A DNA stretch of 5,344 nt from an uncultured beta proteobacterium (GCA_903944555.1 CAJASG010000306.1:1-5344); one strand, 5' to 3'. Counted from the first letter of the stretch, positions 1 through 5,159 are shown. Numbers and translations are program-made. Notes: generated from the letters alone by a model not told the origin.

Positions 1-255
1 CACCACCGCCGCCACCCTCATACCAGGGTTACAAACAGCGTAATCAAAACCCGTCAACTCCGGGGCCAACAACTCCACCATATCCAATCGCACCACCATC
101 GACATGGCGGGTGGCACGCTTTGGTTCACCAGGATAGAGTGATGCGTTAGCTCAGTCAGCGACATTGCGCCCAGAAACCGTACCTCCGTCACGGTATCTG
201 CAATCTGCTCACAAATCACTCTAGCAGGTTGACTTGTGCCTGTTGAAATCACCAT
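1..255 (-). CDS. Hypothetical protein, 5' part only (runs off the left edge)
   Basis: A leftward reading frame opens at ATG 255-253 and stays open for 85 codons to base 1, so only the N-terminal part is visible. A GGGA ribosome-binding motif (bases 261-264, minus strand) sits 5 nt before the start; another ATG slightly upstream is in a frame that soon stops. The product begins MVISTGTSQPARVICEQIAD. It has no membrane segment or signal peptide, and two Cys (residues 15 and 75). I do not recognise the family. It is transcribed away from the recombination operon across the shared control region, the place where a temperate phage often keeps its repressor. No helix-turn-helix is evident in the visible part, so a repressor role is not supported here. 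The open frame and RBS support a real gene; function is unknown. Confidence 0.55.
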   Translation of the reverse strand, partial: MVISTGTSQPARVICEQIADTVTEVRFLGAMSLTELTHHSILVNQSVPPAMSMVVRLDMVELLAPELTGFDYAVCNPGMRVAAVV

Positions 256-330
256 AAAAATCCCGCATTTTTGTATCTAGACCCTCACGTTAAGGTGTCG
301 GTTTTCTTTACAGTTGCGTTTTATCAACCC

Positions 331-354
331 GTGGTAAGTTTATAAAATTACCAC
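331..354. promoter_or_regulatory. 24-bp near-perfect palindrome, candidate operator
   Basis: The outer arms GTGGTAA (331-337) and TTACCAC (348-354) are perfect inverted repeats, and the centre TTTATAAA (339-346) is itself palindromic. Only the pair at 338/347 (G/A) breaks the 24-bp symmetry. It lies upstream of the candidate rightward promoter. A dimeric repressor or activator is the likely ligand. The poor RNA hairpin potential of the A+T-rich centre and the lack of a T-tract argue against a terminator. Confidence 0.55.
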
Positions 355-375
355 ATGATTAATACCTGTTAGATC

Positions 376-403
376 TTGTTTTAAATACCACATTGGTGAT
401 AAT
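376..403 (+). promoter_or_regulatory. Candidate sigma-70 promoter for the recombination operon
   Basis: TTGTTT (376-381) and GATAAT (398-403) are separated by 16 bp. The -10 matches 5 of 6 consensus bases and the -35 matches 3 of 6. Transcription would start near 410, leaving a leader of about 30 nt before the ATG at 439. The -10 lies inside the dyad at 386-401, so a bound protein there would block it. The prediction is by eye. Confidence 0.45.
386..401. promoter_or_regulatory. 16-bp dyad, candidate operator over the -10
   Basis: TACCAC (386-391) and GTGATA (396-401) form an inverted repeat with a 4-nt spacer and one mismatched pair. The half-site is the same as in the palindrome at 331-354, although there the half-sites face the other way round (GTGGTA first). 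The two TACCAC copies at 349 and 386 are 37 bp apart. The site covers the spacer and -10 of the candidate promoter, which suits a repressor. Confidence 0.5.
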
Positions 404-410
404 TCACTCT

Positions 411-425
411 ACCGAGTTGTTCGGT
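411..425. promoter_or_regulatory. Short dyad ACCGA/TCGGT in the leader
   Basis: ACCGA (411-415) and TCGGT (421-425) are perfect 5-bp arms around a 5-nt loop, immediately before the ribosome-binding AAGGAG at 427-432. It could be a small RNA hairpin near the mRNA 5' end or another protein site. The arms are short enough to arise by chance. Confidence 0.25.
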
Positions 426-438
426 CAAGGAGTGAAAT

Positions 439-648
439 ATGTCTGTCACCACGTTTGCGCAGTACGCGGCCGCCACGGCCAAAGCGGCTGCGCTACCGGC
501 CCCGGCGCCGTTAGACGCCAACACCACCCGACGCATTGACCTGGCGATGCTGGCCGACAAACTGGCGGACGGCTACGGCCTGCGCCAGTCCCGCAATGCC
601 TTGCAGCTGCAGATTCAAAGCAACCCACAGCACTGGGGCCTGTTTTGA
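439..648 (+). CDS. Hypothetical protein, first gene of the early operon
   Basis: This gene encodes a 69-aa protein starting at ATG 439, preceded by a strong AAGGAG (427-432) at 6 nt spacing, which fixes the start. The N-terminal third is rich in Ala and Pro (residues 9-25), a probable flexible or helical leader. The rest (about residues 30-60) is a likely helical segment with alternating charged and hydrophobic residues and ends in aromatic residues (HWGLF). It has no Cys, no membrane segment and no motif I recognise. It is the first gene behind the candidate promoter, so it is probably made early and abundantly. The good RBS and position support a real gene; I assign no function. Confidence 0.65.
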   Translation: MSVTTFAQYAAATAKAAALPAPAPLDANTTRRIDLAMLADKLADGYGLRQSRNALQLQIQSNPQHWGLF

Positions 649-704
649 CGACCGCCCACACCACCACCCAGCACCACCACTCCGTTCAACGGGTGGGTGG
701 ATGA
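645..704 (+). CDS. Possible 19-codon coupling mini-ORF
   Basis: A TTG at 645-647 overlaps the stop of the preceding gene (TTGA), and the frame it opens ends at TGA 702-704, which overlaps the ATG of the next gene (ATGA). The peptide would be rich in Thr and His, with three His in a row at residues 10-12. The double overlap could pass ribosomes from the first gene to the membrane-protein gene, which has only a G-rich GGTGGGTGG as RBS. TTG is a weak start, there is no clear RBS, and the frame is very short, so this may be chance. Confidence 0.15.
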   Translation: MTTAHTTTQHHHSVQRVGG

Positions 705-973
705 ATCGCCGCCTGACCCACCACGTCATCACCCTGCTTCTAACGCTGATGTTCGCATTGCTGCTGGCCTACCTTGGTCCCGCAATCGATGCCGAAGACG
801 AAGAAAACGCTACCGCCATCGAAGCGCTCGCCCAGCAGCGCCGCGCGCAACGGCAAGAGCAGCTCGCGCAAGCGGTCTGCGGGCCCAACGCCGCCTACGA
901 GTGGCGCGACACCACCCTGCAGTGCTTTACGCACCGTGGGCACAAAACCTTGACTACGAAAGCCAACCCGTGA
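701..973 (+). CDS. Small single-pass membrane protein with exported Cys-containing tail
   Basis: This gene encodes a 90-aa protein from ATG 701. A longer frame without a stop runs upstream, but starting at 701 gives a proper basic N-terminus (MNRRLTHH) followed directly by a hydrophobic segment (about residues 9-28), then an acidic stretch and a Gln/Ala/Arg-rich helix (about 36-58), likely coiled coil. The last third has Cys60 and Cys75, which could form a disulfide if the tail is periplasmic, and a basic HRGHKT motif. This looks like a signal anchor with the tail outside the cytoplasm. Similar short proteins with a C...C-THRG-K tail are, as I recall, common hypotheticals in Burkholderiales prophages. 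It shares a 4-nt overlap with the next membrane protein, so the two probably work together. An exclusion or membrane-anchoring role is speculation. Confidence 0.7.
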   Translation: MNRRLTHHVITLLLTLMFALLLAYLGPAIDAEDEENATAIEALAQQRRAQRQEQLAQAVCGPNAAYEWRDTTLQCFTHRGHKTLTTKANP

Positions 974-1176
974 CGCTCATTTCCTGCCTGCTTTACCTGG
1001 CCATCACCTTTCTTGTCTCTGTGCTGATTGGCTTTTGCATCGGCTTGGCCAGCAAGACCGAACCACCAGAACCGCCGCACTTCAACGCCGGCTTGGCGCA
1101 GCGTGACACCGAATGGGTGTTCGAGCAGGCCAATGCCGAACTGGCCCGCCGCGTGCGTCTCACCGCCACCCACTGA
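970..1176 (+). CDS. Small membrane protein, coupled to the preceding one
   Basis: This gene encodes a 68-aa protein from GTG 970, which overlaps the previous stop (GTGA). The frame is open further upstream, but the overlap and the position of the hydrophobic segment favour this start. Residues 4-27 form one long hydrophobic stretch with two Cys (6 and 23) and Gly/Ala helix-packing positions. A Pro-rich hinge (PPEPP, residues 32-36) and a soluble, helical, charged tail follow. No basic residues precede the membrane segment and a Lys follows it, so the tail is more likely cytoplasmic, opposite to the neighbour's predicted tail. Partner topology of this kind suggests a small membrane complex. 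I do not recognise the family. The gene lies 15 nt before the coiled-coil gene of the recombination cluster. Confidence 0.65.
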   Translation: MTLISCLLYLAITFLVSVLIGFCIGLASKTEPPEPPHFNAGLAQRDTEWVFEQANAELARRVRLTATH

Positions 1177-1191
1177 CCCACAAGGGAACCT

Positions 1192-2250
1192 ATGAACGAG
1201 ACACTTGACCCCGTGGCCCTTGAAGTGGCCCCATTCAGCGCTACCGAAGCCGCACTCACTGTGCTGCGTGCCCGCATGGCCGGCGTGCAATACGAAGTCA
1301 CCAACACCGCCGGTATGGCGCAAGCCAAGGCCGACCGGGCCGAACTGCGCGGCCTGCGCAGCGAAGTGGAAAGCACCCGCAAAGCCTTGAAGGCGCCGCT
1401 CTTGGAAAGCGGTAAGCAAATCGACGCCGAGGCCGAACGGATCCGCTTGGAGCTGGTGGCGGTGGAAACTCCGATTGATGCCCAAATCAAGGCCGAGGAA
1501 GCGCGCAAGGAAGCCGAACGAGAACTGCGCGCCGCCATGGAGCGCGCCCGCGTTACCGCCATCCATGAGCGCATTGCCGAGATTCGCAGCTACGGCACCA
1601 CCGCCAATCTGTGCCGCAACGCACAGCGCGCCCAGTCGGTGATGGTGAACCTGTTGGCGATGCAAGCCGCCGTCAACATGGAAGTGGATTTTGCTGAGTT
1701 TGCCGAACAGGCCGCCACTGCCTATGCCGACACCCTCCAAACCGTGCAAGCCGCCATCGACGCCCGTGCCGCCGACGAAGCCGAGCGCACCCGTATCGTG
1801 CAAGCCCAGCAGGCCCATGCCGCGCAGCTCAAGCAGGCCCAGGAGGAACTGGCCACACGCACGGCCGAAGCCTTTGCCGAAGCCGACCAGGCGGCCGCCG
1901 AGCTGGCCAGTGAACGTGCCCAACTGGCCGCCGAGCGGGCTGAATTTGCCGAGCGCCAGCGCTTGCATGATGCCGACCTGGCGCAGCAAAAAGCAGCTCT
2001 AGCATCCGTGGAATATGCGCAGACAGCTCCCGTTTTAATAGCAGAGCCGACCCCTACCACGGAGTCCGCGCCGCACGTCGCCATCGACGCCACTGCCCTG
2101 GCGCAGCCCAGCCGGCCCACCGACCGCGCCATCGTGGCCTTTTTGGCGGACGGCTTCAATGCCACCCCCACCCAGGTGCTGGATTGGCTGGCCACCTTTG
2201 ATTTTGGCGAATTTCTGACCGACTTGTCCCCTTCTGTTTTCAACCAGTAG
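1192..2250 (+). CDS. Coiled-coil phage protein, DUF1351-like, partner of RecT/exonuclease
   Basis: This gene encodes a 352-aa protein; ATG 1192 follows AAGGGA (1182-1187) at 4 nt. Residues 18-115 resemble the DUF1351 type: an ALTVL start, then a long basic/acidic helix (AKADRAELRGL; RKALKAPL) continuing into a Glu/Ala/Lys/Arg heptad region. A more globular stretch (about 120-180) is followed by a second long coiled coil (about 183-270). After a linker (about 271-305) comes a short C-terminal domain (RPTDRAIVAFLADGF...VLDWL, 308-335) of a kind I have seen on other phage coiled-coil proteins. DUF1351 proteins often sit next to RecT and RecE/YqaJ genes in phages, and their biochemical role is not settled. 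Here the gene ends 7 nt before recT. The linker is encoded by DNA unlike its neighbours (see the repeat at 1987-2044). Family assignment is by pattern, not search. Confidence 0.75.
   Translation: MNETLDPVALEVAPFSATEAALTVLRARMAGVQYEVTNTAGMAQAKADRAELRGLRSEVESTRKALKAPLLESGKQIDAEAERIRLELVAVETPIDAQIKAEEARKEAERELRAAMERARVTAIHERIAEIRSYGTTANLCRNAQRAQSVMVNLLAMQAAVNMEVDFAEFAEQAATAYADTLQTVQAAIDARAADEAERTRIVQAQQAHAAQLKQAQEELATRTAEAFAEADQAAAELASERAQLAAERAEFAERQRLHDADLAQQKAALASVEYAQTAPVLIAEPTPTTESAPHVAIDATALAQPSRPTDRAIVAFLADGFNATPTQVLDWLATFDFGEFLTDLSPSVFNQ
1987..2044. repeat. Possible Comamonadaceae-type short dispersed repeat inside a coding region
   Basis: This stretch is richer in A+T than the surrounding gene and has AAAAAGCAGCTCTAGC at one end, GTTTTAATAGC at the other, and a degenerate dyad between (AGCTCTAGCAT against ATGCGCAGACAGCT). 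It resembles a short palindromic repeat that I recall as abundant in Comamonadaceae genomes. It remains in frame and encodes residues about 266-285, the start of the linker between the second coiled coil and the C-terminal domain. The identification is from memory. Confidence 0.35.
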
Positions 2251-2257
2251 TCCAACC

Positions 2258-3325
2258 ATGAACACCACTACCAAGACCGAACAGGGCGCGCTGCAAACCG
2301 TGGCCACCGCTGAACTCCCGCTCACCAACACCGTCAGCTCGGCGCTGATTTTGTCGGGTGATGCGATGGACCGGATTTTCAAATTTGCCGAAGTGATGGC
2401 CGCCGGTGTCGCTACCGTGCCCAAGCACCTGCAGGGCAATGTCGCTGACTGCATGGCTGTGGTCATGCAGGCCACCCAGTGGGAAATGAACCCGTTTGCC
2501 GTGGCACAGAAAACCCACGTCACCCAAGGCGGCGTGCTGGGTTACGAGGCGCAGCTGATTAGCGCCGTGGTGACCGCCCGCGCGCCCGTGAAAGAGCAGT
2601 TCCATTACACCTTTATCGGAGATTGGAGCACAGTGCTGGGCAAGGTCGAAGAACGCAAGTCGGACAAGGGCGGCAAATACTACGTGCCAACCTACAAGGC
2701 CGCCGACGAAGTGGGTTTGGGGGTTATCTGCAGCTGCACCCTCAAAGGTGAAACTGTGCCGCGCGAAATGACGGTGCTGATGACGCAGTGCTTTCCGCGC
2801 TTCTCCACCCAATGGGCCACCGACCCAAAACAGCAAATTTGCTATGTCGCGGTTCGCAAGTGGTCCCGCCTGTTTGCCCCGGGCGTCATCTTGGGGGTCT
2901 ATGCCGATACGGAACTGGACGACAGCGCACCGGCGCCGCGTGACATGGGTGGCGTCGAACTGGTGCCGGACCCCAATGAATCACCGTTGCTGCAAGAGGC
3001 GCGCACCGCTGCAGGAAAGGGACTCGACGCCTTTAAGGCGTGGTTCAAAACCGTGCCGCCCAGTGAGCGGGCCAAGCTCGACAGCCACCGCGATGACCTC
3101 GAACCAATATGGGTGAAAGCGGACCAATCGCGCACGGTCGAAACCCCAGGCGGCACCACCCCACCCCGCCCCGCCGTCACCTTTGCCAGCGTGATGACCA
3201 ACATGAACGCGGCCAAGAACCTCGACGCGCTGTACATCGCGGCCGAGTGGATTGTGGATGTGCCCGACGCAGAGGAACGCAAGACGCTGGAAGCCAAGTT
3301 TGACGAACTGAAAGAGACTTTCTAG
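2258..3325 (+). CDS. recT: RecT-family single-strand annealing protein
   Basis: This gene encodes a 355-aa RecT-type recombinase that binds single-stranded DNA left by the partner exonuclease and anneals it to a complementary strand in phage recombination. The core spans about residues 35-222. It includes the WEMNPF segment (75-80, family pattern near 'G..P'), GYEAQL (95-100), and the hallmark C-terminal block WATDPKQQ...RKWSRLFAPGVILGVY (186-215). The core is followed by about 130 extra residues: a helical piece (244-289), a Pro/Thr linker (295-307) and a final acidic helix pair (308-355). E. coli RecT is about 270 aa, so the tail is an addition. The start at ATG 2258 lacks a clear RBS and lies 7 nt after the previous stop, so translation probably depends on coupling. 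It is followed after 2 nt by the exonuclease gene. Confidence 0.93.
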   Translation: MNTTTKTEQGALQTVATAELPLTNTVSSALILSGDAMDRIFKFAEVMAAGVATVPKHLQGNVADCMAVVMQATQWEMNPFAVAQKTHVTQGGVLGYEAQLISAVVTARAPVKEQFHYTFIGDWSTVLGKVEERKSDKGGKYYVPTYKAADEVGLGVICSCTLKGETVPREMTVLMTQCFPRFSTQWATDPKQQICYVAVRKWSRLFAPGVILGVYADTELDDSAPAPRDMGGVELVPDPNESPLLQEARTAAGKGLDAFKAWFKTVPPSERAKLDSHRDDLEPIWVKADQSRTVETPGGTTPPRPAVTFASVMTNMNAAKNLDALYIAAEWIVDVPDAEERKTLEAKFDELKETF

Positions 3326-3327
3326 CC

Positions 3328-3978
3328 ATGCGGACCATCATCAACGGTGGTCAGCAAGACGAGGCGTGGCGCAAGCTGCGTCTTGGCTGTGCGACGGCCT
3401 CCAACTTCGGCACGGTACAAGCCAAAGGGCGCAGCAGCTCTGAATCCCTGACCCGACGCAAATACCTGGTGACCCGGGCGCTGGAAATCGTCACCGGCGT
3501 GCCCACGGTCCCCATGCGCCCGAGCCGAGCCATGCAAGTCGGTATCGACCGCGAGCCCGATGGCTGCCGCGCCTTTGAAAACGCGACCGGCCATTTGGTG
3601 GAACACGTCAGCTTTGTGCGCCTGAACCGTATGGCGGTTGGTTGCTCCCCCGATGGCTTGATTGATGACGATGCCGGTTTCGAGATCAAGTGCCCGGACG
3701 AGGACACCCACTACGACTACCTGAGCTTGGTGGACAAGCCGCCCGCCGTCTACATCGCGCAGGTGCAGGGTTGCCTGTTTGTCACCGGGCGCAGCCACTG
3801 GTATTTCGCCAGCTACAACCCGGCCTTCCCGCCTGAACTGCAACTGCACTACGTCCGCGTCGAACGTGACGAGGACTACATCGCCAAGCTGGAAACCGCC
3901 CTGTGGCTGTTCAGTTCCGAAGTCTCCACCACCGTCCAGGAATTACGCCAGCTCATGCAACAAAGGAGTGCCTTGTGA
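3328..3978 (+). CDS. YqaJ-family (lambda-exonuclease-like) phage recombination nuclease
   Basis: This gene encodes a 216-aa PD-(D/E)XK nuclease of the YqaJ/lambda-exonuclease type, which degrades one strand from double-strand ends and feeds RecT. Visible marks are AWRKLRLGCATAS at 13-25 (the family's N-terminal W...R.G..TAS), Glu76, then the active site GCSPDG with Asp109, Glu119 and Lys121 (FEIKCP), and the following helix AQVQGCLFVTG (144-154). The D-X9-E-X-K spacing equals that of lambda Exo (D119, E129, K131), so the catalytic set looks intact. The length is typical for the family. ATG 3328 is 2 nt after the recT stop with no strong RBS, which implies coupling, so annealer and nuclease would be made together. 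The stop overlaps the next gene by 4 nt. Confidence 0.92.
   Translation: MRTIINGGQQDEAWRKLRLGCATASNFGTVQAKGRSSSESLTRRKYLVTRALEIVTGVPTVPMRPSRAMQVGIDREPDGCRAFENATGHLVEHVSFVRLNRMAVGCSPDGLIDDDAGFEIKCPDEDTHYDYLSLVDKPPAVYIAQVQGCLFVTGRSHWYFASYNPAFPPELQLHYVRVERDEDYIAKLETALWLFSSEVSTTVQELRQLMQQRSAL
3962..3968 (+). promoter_or_regulatory. RBS that fixes the GTG start at 3975
   Basis: AAAGGAG lies 6 nt before GTG 3975. The frame is open for another 24 codons upstream of it, from ATG 3903, inside the exonuclease gene. This strong motif, together with the GTGA stop/start overlap, selects GTG 3975. Confidence 0.7.
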
Positions 3979-4169
3979 GTACAAGAAAGAAGCCGTATCA
4001 AGCCAACTACCTACCGCGCCAGCGCGCCGTGGGCGAGGCCACATCCAATACGTTCAACTTCTTGCCGACTGCCACCGACAAGAATGTCTACGTTCCTGCG
4101 CGTGTTGTACCGGCGCGACCCGCCGGTGCGGCGCACCTGTCCATCCCTAGCCGAGGGCTCTCATGCTAA
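3975..4169 (+). CDS. Small basic hypothetical protein
   Basis: This gene encodes a 64-aa protein starting at GTG 3975, with AAAGGAG 6 nt before it and a 4-nt overlap with the exonuclease stop. It is strongly basic at the start (STRKKPYQ), has almost no predicted helix, and is rich in Pro, Ala and Arg, with a central FNFLPTATDKNVYVP block (29-43) and a C-terminal Cys. The composition suggests a largely unstructured, possibly nucleic-acid-contacting protein, but there is no known motif. Its position directly behind the nuclease suggests an accessory of the recombination module or only co-transcription. The RBS and overlaps at both ends support it as real. Confidence 0.65.
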   Translation: MSTRKKPYQANYLPRQRAVGEATSNTFNFLPTATDKNVYVPARVVPARPAGAAHLSIPSRGLSC

Positions 4170-4345
4170 CCATGCAAGAACTGGATGGCGTCATTGCCTT
4201 GCTGCAGTACCTGTCAAACCAAGTGGCCATGTCGGATGTTCAGCCGGCGTCAAACGACCCGGACGCCGCCGATATTGTGGTGGATGCGGTGCTGGAAAAG
4301 CTGCTCGCTATCAGTGCCGCCCATGGAGGAGCTCCCCATGCTTGA
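4163..4345 (+). CDS. Small acidic helical hypothetical protein
   Basis: This gene encodes a 60-aa protein; ATG 4163 overlaps the previous gene by 7 nt (ATGCTAA) and has GAGGG (4153-4157) 5 nt upstream. A second ATG at 4172 is possible but is less well placed. The protein is acidic. It has an N-terminal amphipathic helix (about residues 3-20), a polar acidic loop (about 24-37) and a second helix (about 38-53), so it may be a small helical-hairpin protein that dimerises. There is no Cys or Trp and no recognisable family. It overlaps the Rha gene by 8 nt, and its 3' end carries that gene's strong RBS. Function is unknown. Confidence 0.6.
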   Translation: MLTMQELDGVIALLQYLSNQVAMSDVQPASNDPDAADIVVDAVLEKLLAISAAHGGAPHA

Positions 4346-4871
4346 AGCATCAGAATACGTGATGGTCTACGACGCCACCCTTGTCACCGACTCCCTGCGT
4401 GTGGCAATGCATTTCGGCAAGAAACATGGCAACGTCTTGCGCGCCTATGACGAACTTGCTTGCAGCGAAACATATCGTGCGCTCAATTTTGAGCTGACGA
4501 TGCAGGGCATACCTGGCCCCAATGGTGCCACGCGCAAGGAACGCTTAGTCCGCATGACAAAGGACGGCTTTATGTTCATGGTGATGGGCTTCACAGGCAA
4601 GGAAGCGGCCTGCATCAAGGAGCGCTATATCTGCGAATTCAACAAGATGGCCAACCAGTTAGAGCAAATTGGCAGCAGCTTGTGGGTTCGCCGCTTGGCG
4701 TTGGAGGCGCGCAATGCCAACTCGTTCGAGTGGGCCTCGTTTGGCTCCAAACGCATGCTGGAGCGCCGCCGCGAGCTGCCTAAGATACGCACCGAGCGCG
4801 AGCAGCTGGACTTTGAAATGCAGCCGCCGCTGTTTGGGCAAATCAGCCAACCACAGGAACTCGCACCATGA
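4338..4871 (+). CDS. rha: Rha-family phage regulatory protein
   Basis: This gene encodes a 177-aa protein. ATG 4338 is preceded by GGAGGAG (4325-4331) at 6 nt and overlaps the previous gene by 8 nt; the longer open frame upstream lacks such a signal. Residues 10-108 match the phage regulatory protein Rha pattern: TLVTDSLRVAMHFGKKHGNV, then LNFEL (49-53), a KERLVRMTKDGFMFMVMGFTGKEAA block (67-91) and KERYICEFNKM (94-104). The C-terminal part (115-177) is basic then acidic (ASFGSKRMLERRRELPKI, QPPLF). Rha of phage P22/phi-80-like systems interferes with growth in hosts lacking IHF and is thought to be regulatory; the mechanism is not well defined. It ends with a 4-nt overlap on the HTH gene. 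The family call is strong; the role in this element is inferred. Confidence 0.88.
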   Translation: MLEASEYVMVYDATLVTDSLRVAMHFGKKHGNVLRAYDELACSETYRALNFELTMQGIPGPNGATRKERLVRMTKDGFMFMVMGFTGKEAACIKERYICEFNKMANQLEQIGSSLWVRRLALEARNANSFEWASFGSKRMLERRRELPKIRTEREQLDFEMQPPLFGQISQPQELAP

Positions 4872-5086
4872 ACGCCAGGTCGGACAATATGAACCAAGCC
4901 ATCAACCTGACGACGCTCGAAACAGCGAGCCGTCTGCGCATCCATATCGTTACGTTAGCCAATTGGCGTGTGCAGGGCTGCGGCCCAAGTTTCATCAAGC
5001 TGGGGCGCCGCGTTCTGTATCCATTGCCGCAAATTGAGGCGTATGAAAAAAGTGCTTTGCGCTCCAACACGGCGAAAACGCAATAA
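4868..5086 (+). CDS. Small HTH protein, excisionase/AlpA-like
   Basis: This gene encodes a 72-aa protein of the MerR-like helix-turn-helix type (HTH_17/excisionase class). Residues 14-58 show the pattern LTTLETASRL (first helices), VTLANWRVQGCGP (recognition helix and turn), then FIKLGRRVLYPLPQIEAY (wing and last helix). Such proteins act as excisionases or as activators of integrase genes and commonly sit beside an integrase at the element's edge. ATG 4868 overlaps the Rha stop (ATGA) with CAGGA 9 nt upstream; ATG 4889 (Met8) is an alternative start just before the domain. It is the last gene of the operon. The expected integrase does not follow: 41 nt later comes a terminator. The fold is confident; excisionase as opposed to AlpA-type regulator is not decided. 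Confidence 0.8.
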   Translation: MNARSDNMNQAINLTTLETASRLRIHIVTLANWRVQGCGPSFIKLGRRVLYPLPQIEAYEKSALRSNTAKTQ

Positions 5087-5093
5087 ATCATCT

Positions 5094-5115
5094 GCTACCA
5101 ATACGCTACCAACAG
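5094..5115 (+). repeat. Two tandem 11-bp direct repeats
   Basis: GCTACCAATAC (5094-5104) is followed at once by GCTACCAACAG (5105-5115); the first eight bases are identical. The 11-bp period places both copies on one face of the helix. It lies between the HTH gene and the terminator, near the presumed element end. Excisionases often bind short direct repeats of about this spacing near the attachment site, so this may be the target of the upstream protein. The unit is short and chance is possible. Confidence 0.4.
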
Positions 5116-5126
5116 CCAAGAGACAA

Positions 5127-5159
5127 AAAAGCCTGCTATCCAAAAGATAGCAGGCTTTT
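5127..5159. terminator. Strong bidirectional intrinsic terminator
   Basis: GCCTGCTATC (5131-5140) and GATAGCAGGC (5146-5155) form a perfect 10-bp stem with loop CAAAA, flanked by A's before and TTTT after (14 bp when A:T pairs are counted). The T-tract after the stem ends the rightward operon, and the A-tract before it gives a U-tract to leftward transcripts, so it can also end the tRNA-Lys transcript whose 3' end is 22 nt away. Confidence 0.9.

Larger units (their letters stand above)
256..438. promoter_or_regulatory. Divergent A+T-rich control region
   Basis: This 183-bp gap between two divergent genes is clearly richer in A+T than the flanking coding DNA. It holds two dyads sharing the half-site TACCAC/GTGGTA, a small ACCGA/TCGGT dyad and a candidate rightward promoter, listed separately. 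I could not find a convincing leftward -35/-10 pair; the TATAAA inside the 331-354 palindrome is the only obvious leftward -10-like hexamer and it lacks a matching -35. The layout is what one expects of an early lytic control region of a temperate phage; that reading is inference. Confidence 0.65.

Noticed and set aside
256..438. CRISPR or riboswitch in the A+T-rich gap
   Set aside because: There are only two dyads and no repeat-spacer periodicity, and the leader after the predicted start is about 30 nt, too short for a known riboswitch.
697..969. Upstream extension of the second membrane protein gene from ATG 697
   Set aside because: The extension translates into an Arg-rich peptide antagonistic to the frame of the first membrane protein; the GTGA overlap at 970 gives a natural start right before the hydrophobic segment.
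895..1989. A 364-codon open frame on the minus strand
   Set aside because: It lies opposite the coiled-coil and membrane-protein genes, has a Gly/His/Phe-rich repetitive composition typical of the antisense of G+C-rich Ala/Glu genes, and lacks an RBS or recognisable domain.
2240..2836. Minus-strand open frame of 198 codons opposite recT
   Set aside because: The plus strand encodes a clear RecT core here; the minus frame has a His/Gly-rich composition and no family features.
3322..3849. Minus-strand open frame of 175 codons opposite the exonuclease gene
   Set aside because: The plus strand carries the intact YqaJ catalytic residues; the minus frame is a compositional shadow.
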